Shown here in pieces: positions 1 through 12,869 of a DNA stretch of 64,000 bases. The stretch spans positions 232,102-296,101 of the forward strand of contig JAQGDQ010000149.1 of NCBI GenBank assembly GCA_030141605.1, given 5' to 3'. Positions within the stretch are counted from its first letter, which is position 1. Every line of letters begins with the position of its first letter. Source of the DNA: Tubiluchus corallicola. Taxonomy: Eukaryota; Priapulida; Priapulimorpha; Priapulimorphida; Tubiluchidae. The notes beneath the pieces were generated by a model that was not told the DNA's origin, made no database searches, and saw only the letters and a list, made by a program, of their open reading frames with translations. The position numbers and the translations under genes are program-made.

Positions 1-1616
1 TCTTTCATTCAGCTTTGTGGCGATGACGTTGGCTCAATTGATAACTAGAGAAAAAGTTTCCGAAAGTACCGACACTTCTTCCTTGTCCGTATTATTCAAA
101 TTATCTTGCTGCACGGCTTTACAATAACTGATTTAAGAACATTGCAAATGCTTTGTTGTTCCTACGTCTGCCACCGCAGTGAACTGAAATGATGTGGATT
201 TTCTGATTCAGGCGTTTGTATTATGGCTGTATGTACGAGCTTGCTAACTGCTCGCTGAATAATGCAAGTTCGTGGAATAAACGTTTTAGGGACTGCAATA
301 CGTATTAATGCAATGTCATTCACGAACAACTGACTTTCTCAAAATCAGTTTTTGTGAGGGATGTAAACGGTAAACAGAAATCATTAAAAAATGCCGAACA
401 CTAAGTACATTGCAAACACTTTTATACTGTAACGTACAATGTCTTTAAAAGTCATTGTTTATATAACTATTCCAATTGTCAATAAACGTCGATCTATTTG
501 GCTAACCTGAGCCGGCCAGTACCACTACAACGTAGTACTGCACGTCTAAGTTGTTTGCACTTCGTTTGAAATAAATAAAATTCACATTAACTAATGCAGC
601 TATATTTTTCGTCTTCTCTTCCGTGTTATAGGGATGTGCCGCTATCTGGCGACCAGTAATAAAAACGTAGTCTTATAGCTATACTAATATAATGCTGATA
701 TGGTGGACAAATTTAACACGTTGGTTATTCGATATCCGGCTTTGTAAAGCACGAACCGATATGTTTGCTGTGAGATTAAATTAACCACGGTTAATATTTA
801 ATTTGTACTGACATTTAGCAACTGTGTTTACGCATTTGCTTCTTATGTATTCATACGCGAAATTGCGCATTGCTTAATTGCCCTTTACTTTTAATAACTA
901 CTGTAATAAAGAATTAATAAGATTAGTTGTTCAGTATGTGGGATGAATATGCAATCGTGCTGAGAGTTTAATGAAGCAACTGAGAAAAATACGCAGACAT
1001 ATATAATGGAACAAATAAACGGAAGTAAACTAGTACAATTATGAGTACATGCGTGGTCAAAGTACATTCTCACAGTCCGTAGACTGTAAGAAACTAGAGC
1101 AAAATCGTATTTTTAACCCTTGCTTTTACAGTTAGTTGTATTTTAAAAAAATAGGTACATGACACTTAAAACTCAAAACAAAAGACAAAAGAAACAAACT
1201 ACAGCGTGAGCGAATGCAACCATATCCAACAGATAAAATAGGTAGCAACTGTAATGAAAATATTATTTATCACAGTTGCAGGTGTTATAATTAATTAACA
1301 TATTTGCTTTTATGTGTCATGAGCATACGCATGGTCATTATGAAAATGCCAAACAGCGGTGCATGTACACTGAGGCGCATTGCTTCTTTGTAGTGCTCTT
1401 TGCATTCCTAAGTATATTTTTATTAAAATTATTGGTTCTACATAAAATATATAGGAGATGTAAGTTGTATATTCTAGTTGTCTTTCACCTTGATGGTCCC
1501 TAGGGTTTAGGTCTGTTTCCTAGAAAAAGTATTTCCCAGAAAGATTTCTTGCCAGAAAAAAATCACTGTTACGTTTTTAATTGTAAGATTTGCTGTTTTA
1601 GTAGAGTAAAGCTTTC
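1..1616. other. Upstream noncoding DNA, no recognisable feature
   Basis: AT-rich sequence with only short chance reading frames. I see no coding motif, RNA gene or clear repeat in this stretch. Confidence 0.5.
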
Positions 1617-1955
1617 GATTTCTCTTTTTCTCTTTACCTGTCCCTCCCTACCTACCTTATTACGAACTCCCTCTAACTCTCATCCTCACCTCTTCCTCTT
1701 TCCTTCCTTCCCTCCCTCCCGCTCTTTCTCCCTTGTTTTCCTGTCCCATCTCCTCTTCTTCGCTTCTTCATCTATTCCTCCTTCGTTTTTTCTATCTTTT
1801 CTCCTCCTTTTCTCAGTCCCTCTGTCTTACCCATCTCGTTCTCTTTCGCCCTCCTCTGGTTTCTCTTCTCCCATCTCTCCCTCCTTCCTCTTTCTCTCAC
1901 CCCCAATCCTTCTCTCTTCCTCTTTCGCTTTGTCTCTCTGCTTTCCTTTAACTAT
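1617..1955 (+). repeat. Polypyrimidine (CT-rich) tract
   Basis: About 340 bases are almost entirely C and T on the + strand, with irregular CCCT, TCTCC and CTTTC units and few purines. The long frame across it (Ser/Leu/Phe/Pro-rich) is an artefact of composition, because stop codons need purines. Homopurine-homopyrimidine tracts of this length can form triplex (H-DNA) structures. Confidence 0.85.
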
Positions 1956-2536
1956 TTACATTGCTTTTACTAATGACTATTAGAAAACAAAAATATTTTG
2001 TATTGAAACGTCGTTGATATATTTTCAAGTTGCTTTTAAATTGAAATTGATTTCTTAAAGTAATTTGCATCAAATCATTTGTCGCATATAATCATTTAAG
2101 ATTAATTGATTTTCATAAGATTAGCATTAAAGTTTAATAAACAATGTAGAAAAAGAAAATTCCGTGGCTGCGTGAATTGTCATAATATAAATACGATTTA
2201 TTTCGAATTATTGTAAATACAACACATTCATTCGGTTAGCTGTGTAAATAAATGAATAAATAAACAATGTCGGTTAGTAGTTAAAAAAACGTGCCTTTAC
2301 ACAAATAAAATTTGTCATTAACTAACTTACGTATGCGATATTGAGTTTGATTTTACATCACAGAATCACAAGTTATTCGCAACATAAATATTGTAGAATG
2401 TCATTAATTTGCAGCTTGTCTAAAAAGGAAAAGTCGCTTCTGGTTAAGTCATTTAAAACATCATTAACAAATGAAAGAGTGAAGCTTTGAGCCCACGTAA
2501 GCTCTCTAGCTTTCTTATATATGAATCTTTTAATTT

Positions 2537-4180
2537 TTAAATAATCACATTTTTGTAATTATCATTATATTTACATTTAATAAATTGCAGATTGTAACCC
2601 AATATTGGCTGCACAGAATATTGTGCATTTCTCGCAAGAAAGTTCTCAAGCGTATTACTGCTATTAATACACGAGACAAATAATTTTACAAATCTGATTT
2701 CAAATTGGGTACTCGGACGAAGCACACCCGATAAATGAGGTAACAAAAACCTATGAGTTTCGTATGGCAAATGCCAAAATTTACGTACATCTATGTTCCA
2801 GAAGGTATCAATGTTATTAATAAGAGTGTCTTCAAGCTTCCATATTTGCGAGATATGAAAGCTATGACAGTACAATCGAAATATTTTAGTCTTAATACAG
2901 CTATTAAGAAACGAGAAACAGCTATTAAGAAACGAGAAGTCACACATAACACTGTTTGCACGATAAATGAAATCTCCACGTTTACAGCATTATCCAACAA
3001 ATTAGATGTCAGAGTGGTACCAAGGTGCAGCTCTTTTTCGCAAAAAGACATCGATGTGTTATTGAGTTTTACTGTGGGATGTAAGTTGTGGGGAACATTC
3101 TTCTGCGATAGAAAATTATACATTTGCACTTTACTTTGTGACGACTTATGTTACGAAATCAATATCGTAAGTTCTGGCATACTCTTCACAAATTTTCAAC
3201 ATAGCCGAGAGAGCCGGTATATTCGGAGCCAACAGACTTAAATCGTCAGCATATGCGACACTGCCACAGCACCTGTTACCCACCATGCATCTAATTTTAG
3301 AATCCCGCAGTTTACATAATAGTAGATCTAAGTACACGCCAAATAAAATTAGGGACAAGACTGCACCCTGTCTTTCCCAGTTGGTACAAGTAAAAAAAAA
3401 TCTAGATTTGGTATTATGCCACGATAAACATATTTCGGCTGGTTCGTATACATATTTAATAAAAATTTGATTATATTAGCAGGAAGATTTTTCTGAAGAA
3501 AAAGTTTGAATGATTTACAGTAATTTACTTTATAGAATGCTTTAGAAGCGTCTAGTAAAACACAAAAAGCTATAGAGCCATTTCGCACGTAATATTTAGC
3601 GGCGGTTTATTTTAATGTCATGGTACATATAGTAGTGGATATCTTAGATTTAAATCCAAATTGTAAATCGGAAGTACACAATGCATTTTCATATTCAAAA
3701 AGAATTAGCCAATCGAATAGCTTTCCTATAGAAGACGACAAGGTTATGTCCCTATAGTTGCCTTTGTCTGACAAGTTACCACGGGTATCCTTTGGGATTG
3801 GTTTGATACAAGACGACGAAAGGTGTTCGGTAGAATAACTGTGGCCAATTATACAATTCACAAGCATACATAAGTGAGTGGATAATAAATGTGTACCTTG
3901 TATAATATGATCGGATGTAAAACCAGCACTTCCATCAGATTTACCAGGTTTTATATGTTTTACAGCGTTAATTATGTCTTGAACATTGAAATGACGAGTT
4001 TCACACGCTTCATTACGCAGTTTTGCATCTATATTTTGTTTCAAAGCCTGCATCTCATTAGAGTCGTAACCCGCAATATTATATAAGTGTTCATAATCAT
4101 TTGCAAATAAGTTAGCTATGAAATTGGGGTCATTTTGATTTTCTATACACACAGGTTTGCCACTTCGCGAGTTATTTGAA
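2537..4180 (-). mobile_element. Decayed non-LTR retrotransposon (LINE), reverse transcriptase to C-terminus
   Basis: Read on the minus strand, fragments line up in the order of a LINE ORF2. First comes a segment with IKPGKSDGSAGF, KPIPKDTRGN and NYRDITLSSSIGKLFDW, then LQFGFKS (about 4100-3610). Next is VLLDASKAFYKVNY and NMYTNQ (about 3588-3400), then FGVYLDLLL and the polymerase box AYADDLSLLAP (about 3358-3146). The C-terminal segments EKELHLGTTLTSNL and RKFWHLPYETH, with LPHLSGVL, follow to about 2600. The reading frame is lost at least three times, an in-frame stop lies near 3605, and the usual GVRQG/LSP motif is damaged. The copy cannot be active. The 5' end of the element is missing or beyond recognition; the clade (CR1-, RTE- or Jockey-like) is not resolved. 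Confidence 0.85.
2897..2938. repeat. Perfect 21-bp tandem duplication inside the LINE remnant
   Basis: Two adjacent identical 21-base copies (beginning acagctattaagaaacgag) lie at 2897-2917 and 2918-2938. In the minus-strand frame this doubles seven residues, SRFLIAV. Perfect identity suggests the duplication is younger than the decay of the element. Confidence 0.85.
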
Positions 4181-4227
4181 ACAATATGGTTTGTGAAAGT
4201 CTTATGGCGCGTTCTGGCGTAGAGATT

Positions 4228-4385
4228 TCTTTCGCAACTTGTTGCATAACTTCTCTGTGGAGAGTAAACGGTTTGAACGGTTTGGCAACTTTCCTCGCAA
4301 CTTGTTCCAACGTGTGAACGGCTTGGAAAATTCTCTCGCAACTTATTTCAACGCGTGAATGACTTGGCAACTTCTCTCAGAGTTG
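4228..4385. repeat. 41-bp imperfect tandem repeat
   Basis: Units at 4281-4321 and 4322-4362 share the pattern cttggnaanttctctcgcaa, then cttnttncaacgngtgaa. A partial third unit runs to about 4380 and a more diverged one lies before 4281. It abuts the upstream edge of the LINE remnant and inflates two minus-strand reading frames there. Confidence 0.75.
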
Positions 4386-4705
4386 TGTGAAGGCGCCATT
4401 ACGGTCTGAATTTGCCCAATAAATTATGTTCCTTCGCACGACTTTTTACAGATCTTTGGCGCATGGCAAGTCACTAGGCATCACTCAACAGCAGGACATA
4501 CTAGCGTTATCTTATGGCAGGACGAGATCGTAGTTCATTATCAAGATAATCCTCTGAGATGAAATACTGAACTGGCAGATATGTCACAGTCAGAGTCGGA
4601 TGCATGTAACAAAAACTAACCAAATAATTTGGCATTGCAGTGACGGAAACGGCCTAAAAGCGTGAGTCATAAGCAATCACCAAACCACATCACTTTCCAG
4701 GCTAG

Positions 4706-4765
4706 GCATTGCTTAACTACGGTAGCCTAGCATACACCGCTAACACTCAGCTATATTTCACTCTC
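4706..4765 (+). repeat. Interspersed repeat copy A (shared with 23875-23935)
   Basis: A segment of about 45-60 bases, including gcttaactacggtagcctag and acactcagctat, is matched in the same orientation near 23.9 kb, where it reads gcttaactgtggtagccaag and acactcagttat. The two copies differ by scattered substitutions. This fits an old interspersed family, possibly a SINE; the class is unknown. Confidence 0.6.
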
Positions 4766-4916
4766 CTCAAGGTGAACAAATATGCCAAATTTCGTCCAGC
4801 AAAATCTGTATCTTTAGCTTTACAATCTATTCCTTTTCTACACTACCAAGTTTCATCCAGACTGAAACGAAATTTAATTCAATTTTGATCTGTCACGACA
4901 ACAGCAACAGCGTTTG

Positions 4917-4968
4917 GAGCAGCAGCAGCAGCAGCAGCAACAACAACAACAACAATAACAATAACAAA
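4917..4968 (+). repeat. (CAG)n/(CAA)n microsatellite
   Basis: A run of about seven CAG/AGC units passes into CAA units and then AATAAC units. It is a simple trinucleotide repeat in noncoding DNA. Confidence 0.95.
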
Positions 4969-6780
4969 TAAGCAATTCTGTGGCTGTTAGTAGCTAATTT
5001 ACACTGAAGCCAATACTCCACAGTGGTTGTCAGTATTGTACTACCATATGTATGCAAAGATCATCACGTTATGCTATTTAATGTCGTTTTGATGTTGCAA
5101 ATTTACTTTTTTGCCTTAACGAGTTGACCAGAATTTTCTATTGTATAATATCTACCTGCGCATTAAAAAAGGTTTATTACATTTTATGTGCTTTTTACTT
5201 TCTATAAAATGATTGTTATAGGAAAAATCTTTTCTTCTGGCAAAGAAAATAGCTCTTTTTGAAAACGAGTATTCCTCGTTATCATACGTCTAAATTTAAT
5301 GTCACAAATGTGTTTTACTTTTGTGTAAAACTTATTATTGCCTAGAACATGTATCACCTATAACCTGTGCTTCTGCTCTGTATCTGTACCTACCAAAATT
5401 ATAGATGTACATTGACAATTTACTATTATAATTTTTTCACATATTGTATTTGTATATCCTAAAGTTGGCTGTATACTTTGTAAATTGATACAACGTCAGT
5501 GGAGGTGTTTTTTCCAAATTGATCCAGCTCGAGGCACAGAGAGCAAAAAGTTATTTATCTGATAAAAAATTGACAGAAAAGTATTCTATAATATAGTTAT
5601 TGTATTGAGTTTACTGATGTACGTTGCATTATGGTTTGTCCCTTGATGATGTACCACCATCTGTGTCCAAGTGTGAATCTAGCAACAGTTGACTCAAGCT
5701 GCTTCCTCATCGATATAATATAATACTCAAGGAAACTTTTCTCATCAAACATTTGCTGTTGAAACGTCTATCTCTACTTTGCGAAGAGGATAGGCAATTT
5801 CCGTTGTTAAGAAAGTGATGAGACGTAAAGTTTGCAGTGACTAACCAATACGCAGCCACTCCTCATGTAGTTTAATTTATAAAAGCCTGTATTAAATCGA
5901 TAATTATACGTTTTCACAAGTTGGCTGATGTGGCTATTGAATTTTGTGATACGTTAGCAAATTCATTCTCGTTCGGTAGTGATAGACATTGAATTGTTTG
6001 CAAATTACGATATCGCGCGATATTATTGAGAATTTCGATCAGTTTGAATAAAAGTTGATTTTTATGCTCTTTTTTATTTCATTATTGCGACGATAATTGG
6101 CATCAAGCAAGTCATTTTGTGTTACAAATGGAGAAATTGACAGGTCAACTTAAGGTAATGCTGTCCCGTTTTTAAAACAGATTTTCACAGTTTTTGAATA
6201 TGCGTTTATACAATTGTTATTTATATATTATTTAAAAGACGAGTAGAACTTGAGACAGTGAACTTAATCTACAAGCTGTCCAGGTTGTGAGACTACTTTC
6301 TGCTTAGGCTGGGAAAATACCGAGTTTTTTTGCATCATTCGACAGATTTAAAGTGTTCTTTTTAAGTTTGGCTGTGTTTATACTTTTTACAAACTGTGTG
6401 GCAAATTTATTCGCAGTGCAATCTACGAATGACTGCATACATAAGCAGATGACGAGCTGTCGTAGGACTTATGCTCGTGCACGCAAGATGTCCATCGTTA
6501 ATTTTTTGTCCTAGACATAAATTATTTTTCAATTGATTGTGGATTGTTGTGTAGGTCTACACATTTTAAAGGCAACACAGGAATTTTTTGTCTAGATACC
6601 TATATGATTACGCTATTAACTGTTCTTCCAAATTTGTTTAAACTGGTGAATAAAGGAGCTATAACCAAATCAAAGAGGTGACCTTTAGGATTTTCTCTAA
6701 TGCACTGCTGATGAGGTTGAAAGCTCTGCACAACTTCATCAGTTAAGGTTCTATTCACGCCGTCACGTACGTAATAATAG
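4969..6780. other. Noncoding DNA, nothing recognised
   Basis: AT-rich sequence with scattered short frames. Apart from an 18-base string ctctactttgcgaagagg (5772-5789), which recurs at 61312-61329, I see no motif or repeat. Confidence 0.4.
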
Positions 6781-6792
6781 ACCATACACACA

Positions 6793-7360
6793 TTACATAG
6801 ACGTATATAAGCCTGGAGCTACGGTCTTTGTAGAGTCTGTCGACAGCGATCGCGAGCAGTACAAGTTACAGTCTATTTCTTTTACTTACAGTTCAGTACA
6901 TTCTAGCTTACGTATTTAGTGGAGATTACCTGGCTCCTTGTAAAACGCAGGAATATATTCGAGGAAGTAATTTTCAAGTTAACCTTAAACCAAGCAACTA
7001 AACATTATATCGTTACCTTGGGTACCTGTCTGAGTGACCAGAGCGGAAGTAATAAATCTATTACCACTTGTACCATTGTACCACGCTGATTCTGTTGCAT
7101 AGCTACGTGGCTTCTTATGATAGTTTTAAAAGAAATCGATTGGCTGAGTGATTGGTTCTTATCGTCACCCCGTTGTGATATAACTGTCTGTTGACTGAAG
7201 CCAGTTCGCTGGCTGTCAGCTGTTTAAACGTTGTTATAATTTTACCAAATTTTCAGCTTCTTTTTTATTTACTGTGAAGTTTGCTGGCGTTGTGCCATTT
7301 AAATTTCTTGTGGTGAGGGAGGGCTTCCCCATTCGTCGCCGTATTCTCGCGAGACTCGGC
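6793..7360 (+). promoter_or_regulatory. Promoter-like region: TATA box and TCTCGCGAGA motif
   Basis: A strong TATA-like element (gtatataagcc, about 6793-6803) is followed by CpG-containing sequence (tcgacagcgatcgcgagcag). About 550 bp downstream, at 7345-7354, is the perfect palindrome TCTCGCGAGA. This is a known binding element of promoter factors such as BANP in vertebrates, and it is rarely met by chance in AT-rich DNA. Near 7308 a donor-like site (TTGTG|GTGAGG) is present. The region could be a distal promoter or untranslated exon of the PET-LIM gene, a promoter for a leftward gene, or part of a solo LTR. None of these is proven. Confidence 0.3.
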
Positions 7361-8221
7361 TAATAAAATGTGAAATCAGTTTATACTGCTTTTATTACGC
7401 ATATAATGCAAGACTGTTTATCGACAAAATTGCTTAATTAGTGTAAAAATGACATTTCGTGACCAACGGAAAAGTGTGCGATAACAATTAACTTCGGGAA
7501 AAAGTTTATAGAAACCTATTAACAGGCTTAATAAGTTTCATTAGGTAGAAGCAAGACGAATTTGTTGCAGTAAAAAATTCTATTGTGTTGAAGCTTAGAC
7601 GACTTGAACGTTTTACCGACTGCACCAGTATAACATTTTACGCATATATATTGTGTAGAAAGCAATATACTGATGACGAGTGCTTTGAACTGTTGTGTGG
7701 GGAAGGTAGGGTGATTCTATATCTAGCATTTTTTTAAATATAAGCTAGTTGTTTCTGCAAAATACGTAAGAGTTCTACTCTCCACAAATCTCCCTATATG
7801 TTATGTGTATTACGAATCCTTGTGTCTATTTCCATTTGCTGTAAGCAACGTTTTATATAAGTATATGTTGAAGAGTGTTAAACTGTCATTTTTTTTATAT
7901 TTCGCTTAAAATTAAGTCCTGACCAAATTTTTAGCCAGTTCATTTTATTTGAATTAGTAAAATATGTCGATGTGAAGCTTGCATGATGCCTGCATGAATA
8001 AAATGAATGTTATATAATTTGCTAATTTCACTCATGAGCTGAAAGCCTTTTAGTGAATTCCACGTCTAATAACGGTTAATGATACAGATATTATATTAAA
8101 ACATTCGATAAGCGAAGTAATTTCTGTTGTATTTGCAAATTGTTTTCCATTGCTCATAATAAACATTTATGTTATTAAAAGAGAAGCAATAAAGAATAAA
8201 CCCATTACAGTATTATGAATG

Positions 8222-8395
8222 TTTTACTATTGGTATTGGTATTGGTATTGGTAGTGATTAGTAATGATGATGTTTATAATGATGAGAATGATGACGCTGA
8301 TAGCGATAATGATGACAATAATGACGAAGACAACGATGTTAATGACGACGACGACGGTAATGATGTTGATGATGATGATGATCATGATCAGTTAG
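8222..8395 (+). repeat. (ATTGGT)n and imperfect GAT/GAC/AAT microsatellite
   Basis: About four ATTGGT units (8228-8251) are followed by about 130 bases of imperfect GAT, GAC and AAT triplets. The + strand frame across it reads as a very acidic Asp/Asn-rich peptide, but this is the translation of the repeat and not a credible gene. Confidence 0.85.
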
Positions 8396-8412
8396 ATTCA
8401 ACCGAGTCTTGA

Positions 8413-11255
8413 GTTCAAGAGTACTAGATCGATAACACGTGTCTTTGATCTGCCGAAATGGGAAAGGACAATCGTTATTAGACAAACACAAACCACTTTA
8501 TTTCGTTTCGTGAGAGTCTGTGCGATGAAAACTTTGGTATTTTAGCTTGCACTTGTCAAACATTCCGGTGTTTCAGTGTCACTAATGTGGTTCACATTAG
8601 ACACGTATTGTCATAAATATTTTGCATAGTATAGTAACTATATAGTTTTTCATTTGAAAGTATCTCCGCCATGGTAACAATTAAAGATACCTAAAACTGG
8701 ATAGATGATTAGATCACAAAAATTAAAATTACCTACCTTTATCAATGAGAAGAAAAGTAAAGGCAGAGTCAAAAAGAAAACTAAAGATTTTAACCTGATC
8801 TATAATAACCAGACGTCAACTCTTGCTATATTTAGTATAGGATATGTAGTATAAACGCTCTTACAACTAAGAAAGACAGATTCGTTAAAAAGAAGCTCGG
8901 CAATGTACAAATGATTTAGCAATAGTAGCTTTCAGCCGACCAGGTAAATTCTACCTTTACAGTTAACCTCTGAAGGGGCGCCACATTGCCGCGCAGCAGT
9001 TGTGAATTTTATTTTTGCCTTTATGTAACGAAAAACAATTTCGATATTGACAAGTAATAAATGCAGGTAACGGCGTTAGACATTATTGTTTATTTAAACG
9101 ATTTTGCTCGTTTTCTGCTACCCCATTCTTTGCGGCAAAGTGCACGTTGCACAATATTGCTATGGATTTCCTATATAGCAGTCGGAAATTACAGTAACCG
9201 CTCTGTGTACATGAGTTGTTAGTAGAGTTCACTCTTAACAAATGTTCTTTTCCCGGAATGGCCACAATTTGTAAACGTGTAAATGAGAGCTGTTGCATTT
9301 TCATTGATTATTCACTCTTTTTTGTACAAGATGATTCGATAGTTCCAACTATAGCTGATAGACGGTTTTTGAATTTATAACAATTTATGGTACAGTTCTA
9401 TTGCATCTTCTTGATCTTTTTGCGCAGGTTTAATCTTATTTGATTATTGTCTTTATCAGAATGTGTGATTTTTGTGACACTGTTAGCGATATGAGTTGAG
9501 TGTATATAAATTTCACATGCTAATTCCAGATGGGATTCTGTGACTTTGCTAAATTTGCACACAACTTACGTTGGAAATTTCTTTGTTATTTGGAATATAC
9601 TTGCCCACAAAAATTTAATTAGATGGTGTCATAAAGTCTTTCAAAAAGGAACTAAATATCATACTACAAGTACTTTCTGAATCTGAAGTAGAATGTACAA
9701 GATCAATTGAGTCAGCATCACAACAAATAGAATGAAAAATGAAACACTGTAGTGGTCGGACATGCTAAGAACTCGGTTAATGATGTGTCCCCTTAAATTC
9801 ACCATGTTGACCTCATCAAAAGAGTCTTACACACTTGGCTGATTGTCGAAGAAGGATTAGTCGGTCATGGATTACTTGTAAGGTGGATTGGCCCACTGTT
9901 GTCCACTGCATGACTCAAGTGGCCCCAGGTAAAATTGTATGTTTCGTTGTTTTGTTTGCAGAAAATGCTGTTAGAAGTCATGAAGAGGTTACATTTTTAA
10001 TATTAGACGTTTTGTTGTTATTTTTAAAGAGGGTTCGAACTCAAGTTATTTATAAATATTAAAAATTTGAACCTATTATTTTATATAGTTGGTAAGATGA
10101 GCCTGTAATAAATGTATCGATCAGCCGAGATCACAAGTTTTGAGAAAAAATAATTATTAATTTTAAACATAATGATACTTTACAAAACCCAAGACATGCA
10201 TACGCCCAAGCTGAATTGAGACCGTACAAGAAGTCAAAATAATATTTCATTAAAAATCAAAATAGCGTTTCGTTAAAAATTGTTAGCAAAATCCATATAA
10301 ACACGTGTATACAAACTACAATATAATTACACTTCTCGTGTAATATTAGAAAGTTCAGTTGGTTCAACAACCGGGGCTCGTTTTCCGTCTGCGTCAACAC
10401 TGTCTAGTGTAAGTCTGAGATTTGGGCTAAGTGGTACTTTGGTCGGAAGGATTTGCTTTTAGTAAAGCTCCATCCCACTTGCGAAGCCTTCAGTAACTGT
10501 ACGTAAGAATGAAAACCGCCCGATGATGGTATCAAACGTACTTTCGATATGTGATAAATGGTAACATGATAAGTACATGTTTATTATCAGTAGCTATCAG
10601 TGATTATTGACTAAATTAGCTGTGGAAGTAAGTCATATGTGCACCAGGAATGAGCTTAAGAATGTTCATTCGGAGAGTATAAAACAATACCCTACACAGA
10701 ATGCTAAACCGATGTCAAAAATTGTGTGGAGTGTAAACCACAAAATTTAATATAGTCATCTAGATATCGCGATGTAATGCATGAAATGGGAAAATTTATT
10801 AAAAACAAATACAAGATTTATTCTGGTTCTTGCAGAAGAAAGTTCAAAATTCAACCAGCTGAAGAAATACCAAAACAAGTCTGCCATATTGAAAGTATCT
10901 GAACGTAGCCAAATACACTTTACTTTTATGACACATTATTGGAAGATTCAGACGTAACTGTGTTTATTTCGGTCTGCATCAAGTTATATTTGGCTTTGCT
11001 TCCAGATTCGATTCATCTGTCGCTGCTTCAATCTTTCTACAGTTCAAATCCAGGATTAGCCGGGATTTCATAAACTAACAAAAACATGAACCATTTGGCG
11101 AAGTGTTCATTTGGTAAAAAGGCAAACGTACTGTGTTCGTTGAACTGTTTAACTTGCGAGTCATGTTGTCAATGTGGCCTAAGTTGACCAATGTGTTCCC
11201 TACAAAGCTTCCAAATGGGACAAATTAAAGACTCACCCTAAGTTAAGCTGGTGAT
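8413..11255. other. Noncoding DNA, nothing recognised
   Basis: AT-rich sequence with short chance frames only. No protein motif, tRNA-like fold or clear repeat was seen. Confidence 0.4.
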
Positions 11256-11259
11256 TTGA

Positions 11260-11350
11260 ACTTTAAAATCATTGCTTGACGATCACCATATCAGGACTAT
11301 GTTAAAGAAACATTAAGACCTTTGTATTGATTTCGTGCCCCTTTCTGAGG
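11260..11350 (+). repeat. Interspersed repeat, copy 1 of a probable LINE 3' end
   Basis: About 88 bases, including tatcaggactatgttaaaga, taagacctttgtattgatt and cgtgcccctttct, match 14721-14809 in the same orientation with moderate divergence. The second copy follows a peptide typical of LINE C-termini, so both are probably the 3' end of one retrotransposon family. Confidence 0.65.
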
Positions 11351-11779
11351 CTAATTGGCTTCTGTAGATGACAGAAGCGCTATAGAACCTCTGTCAAAAT
11401 TATCCCAAAAAGTCTATTGAGTACCTTTAAAAATCACCTATATTCGAGCTTGGACAGACTAATGTTACTTTTCTGTCATCCATAGACTTCTATGCGTCTT
11501 TTTACAGAAATTAGGTGGACAGAAGCACAAAAATTACATCAAACTGAAACCATATCAGTGTGTTTCTGTTCTATTCAGCCCGAATGACATTCGAGTAATT
11601 ATCGTTTCCTTCAGCGAATAAGATGTTCTCTGGCTCCATTTTCATTGCAGACGCGTATAACGAATTTGCGAAATGACATTCAGAGATTTTCCTATTGCAA
11701 AGCACACATTTAGTGGTGTGTAAATGTTATACTCATAATCGCTGACTAGTTTTTCCATTCATCGACAAGGGTTTTTTTT

Positions 11780-11819
11780 AGCAAAAGGCGCTCTCACTTA
11801 GCAAAGGGCGGTCTCATTT
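11780..11819 (+). repeat. 20-bp tandem duplication
   Basis: Two adjacent units, agcaaaaggcgctctcactt and agcaaagggcggtctcattt, differ at three positions. It is a small local duplication with no evident function. Confidence 0.7.
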
Positions 11820-12340
11820 TGAACGAAAAATGCCATCATCCGGTTATAGTGGAATATTTCTCCCGTCAGGTGCTTGTGCGAACTTCTTTTGCAGCTGCGG
11901 TTACTAATACAAACAATGTAAAACGTTAAACCAGAAATTATTAACACTATTTTTTGTTTTTTTGATGAATTTTGTTGCCCATTATGTAATGAAAACCTGT
12001 TACCGATGATAATATAATAATCTCCAACTCGTCTATAGTTGGCGCCGACAAAGTAACAAAATCATTATTTTAACAAACTAAAATTGAACTCTATAAGCTA
12101 AGTAGGCCTAAACCCTCGGCACCTTTTGTGTGCTCGCAGCTTCGCAGTATTCCATGCTTATTTGCAATTATATTGTGTGGTACATATGCATTTTGAGGTA
12201 TTATTCTGTGAATTAAAGCTAGTTAGGCACTTGAAAATTATTGCAAGTTGATCCGACGACTAATTTTCACATAAACAGTTAAACACAAAATTTAGTCAGC
12301 TAGAATAGCGGAATTTCCGAGCGAACAGCGGAAGCTTTGC

Positions 12341-12520
12341 TAAGCGTGCCCACGTGGTCCACTAGCTACGTCATTTTTTTTCACGCAGCGAGGTCGTTTG
12401 GCGGTAGATGCGAATGATTAAATTTCTTTTGTATTTTTAAGAAGACAGTTTATGTCCGTATATTGTGTGGTAATTTCAATATCTTTAAGTGTATATAAAA
12501 GTACATTGTTGTTCGATGGT
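12341..12520 (+). promoter_or_regulatory. Possible upstream promoter elements (E-box and TATA box)
   Basis: A palindromic CCACGTGG E-box is at 12350-12357, in a locally CG-richer patch. A good TATA sequence (tatataaaa) is at 12492-12500, about 1.6 kb before coding exon 1. Together they could mark a promoter for the PET-LIM transcript with an untranslated leader, but single motifs like these also occur by chance. Confidence 0.2.
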
Positions 12521-12869
12521 TGGTTTTTCCTTTATCTTGACGAGGTTTCTTTTTTGTAACGTAAGCCTACGTATTATGGTGTGTACTAAATGACACGGTT
12601 TATGCCTAGTAATTGTGTACTCGCACCAGCACCACTAAAAACTTGCAACACTTGCCAAAACGTTAATTTGCATAAAACTTTGTGCATAAAACTGCAAACG
12701 TTTAATCGATTAATTACAGTATTTAATATCATCAGTTAAGGACAGATCGAACCCCTATTTCTTAAACTTTTTGAAATTGAACTCAGCTGAAAAGAAGAAA
12801 CCGAGAAGTCGAGCACGGTGTGAATTTGAACAAACAAGCGACCTGCATAGTTTTTTGTGATCAAATAAT

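Noticed and set aside
1549-1983. Longest frame in the left half (144 codons, Ser/Phe/Leu/Pro-rich)
   Set aside because: It lies over the polypyrimidine tract, where stop codons cannot easily occur, and the peptide has no domain character.
8215-8412. Acidic Asp/Asn-rich frame of 65 codons
   Set aside because: It is the translation of a GAT/GAC/AAT microsatellite, with a hydrophobic start from the ATTGGT repeat.
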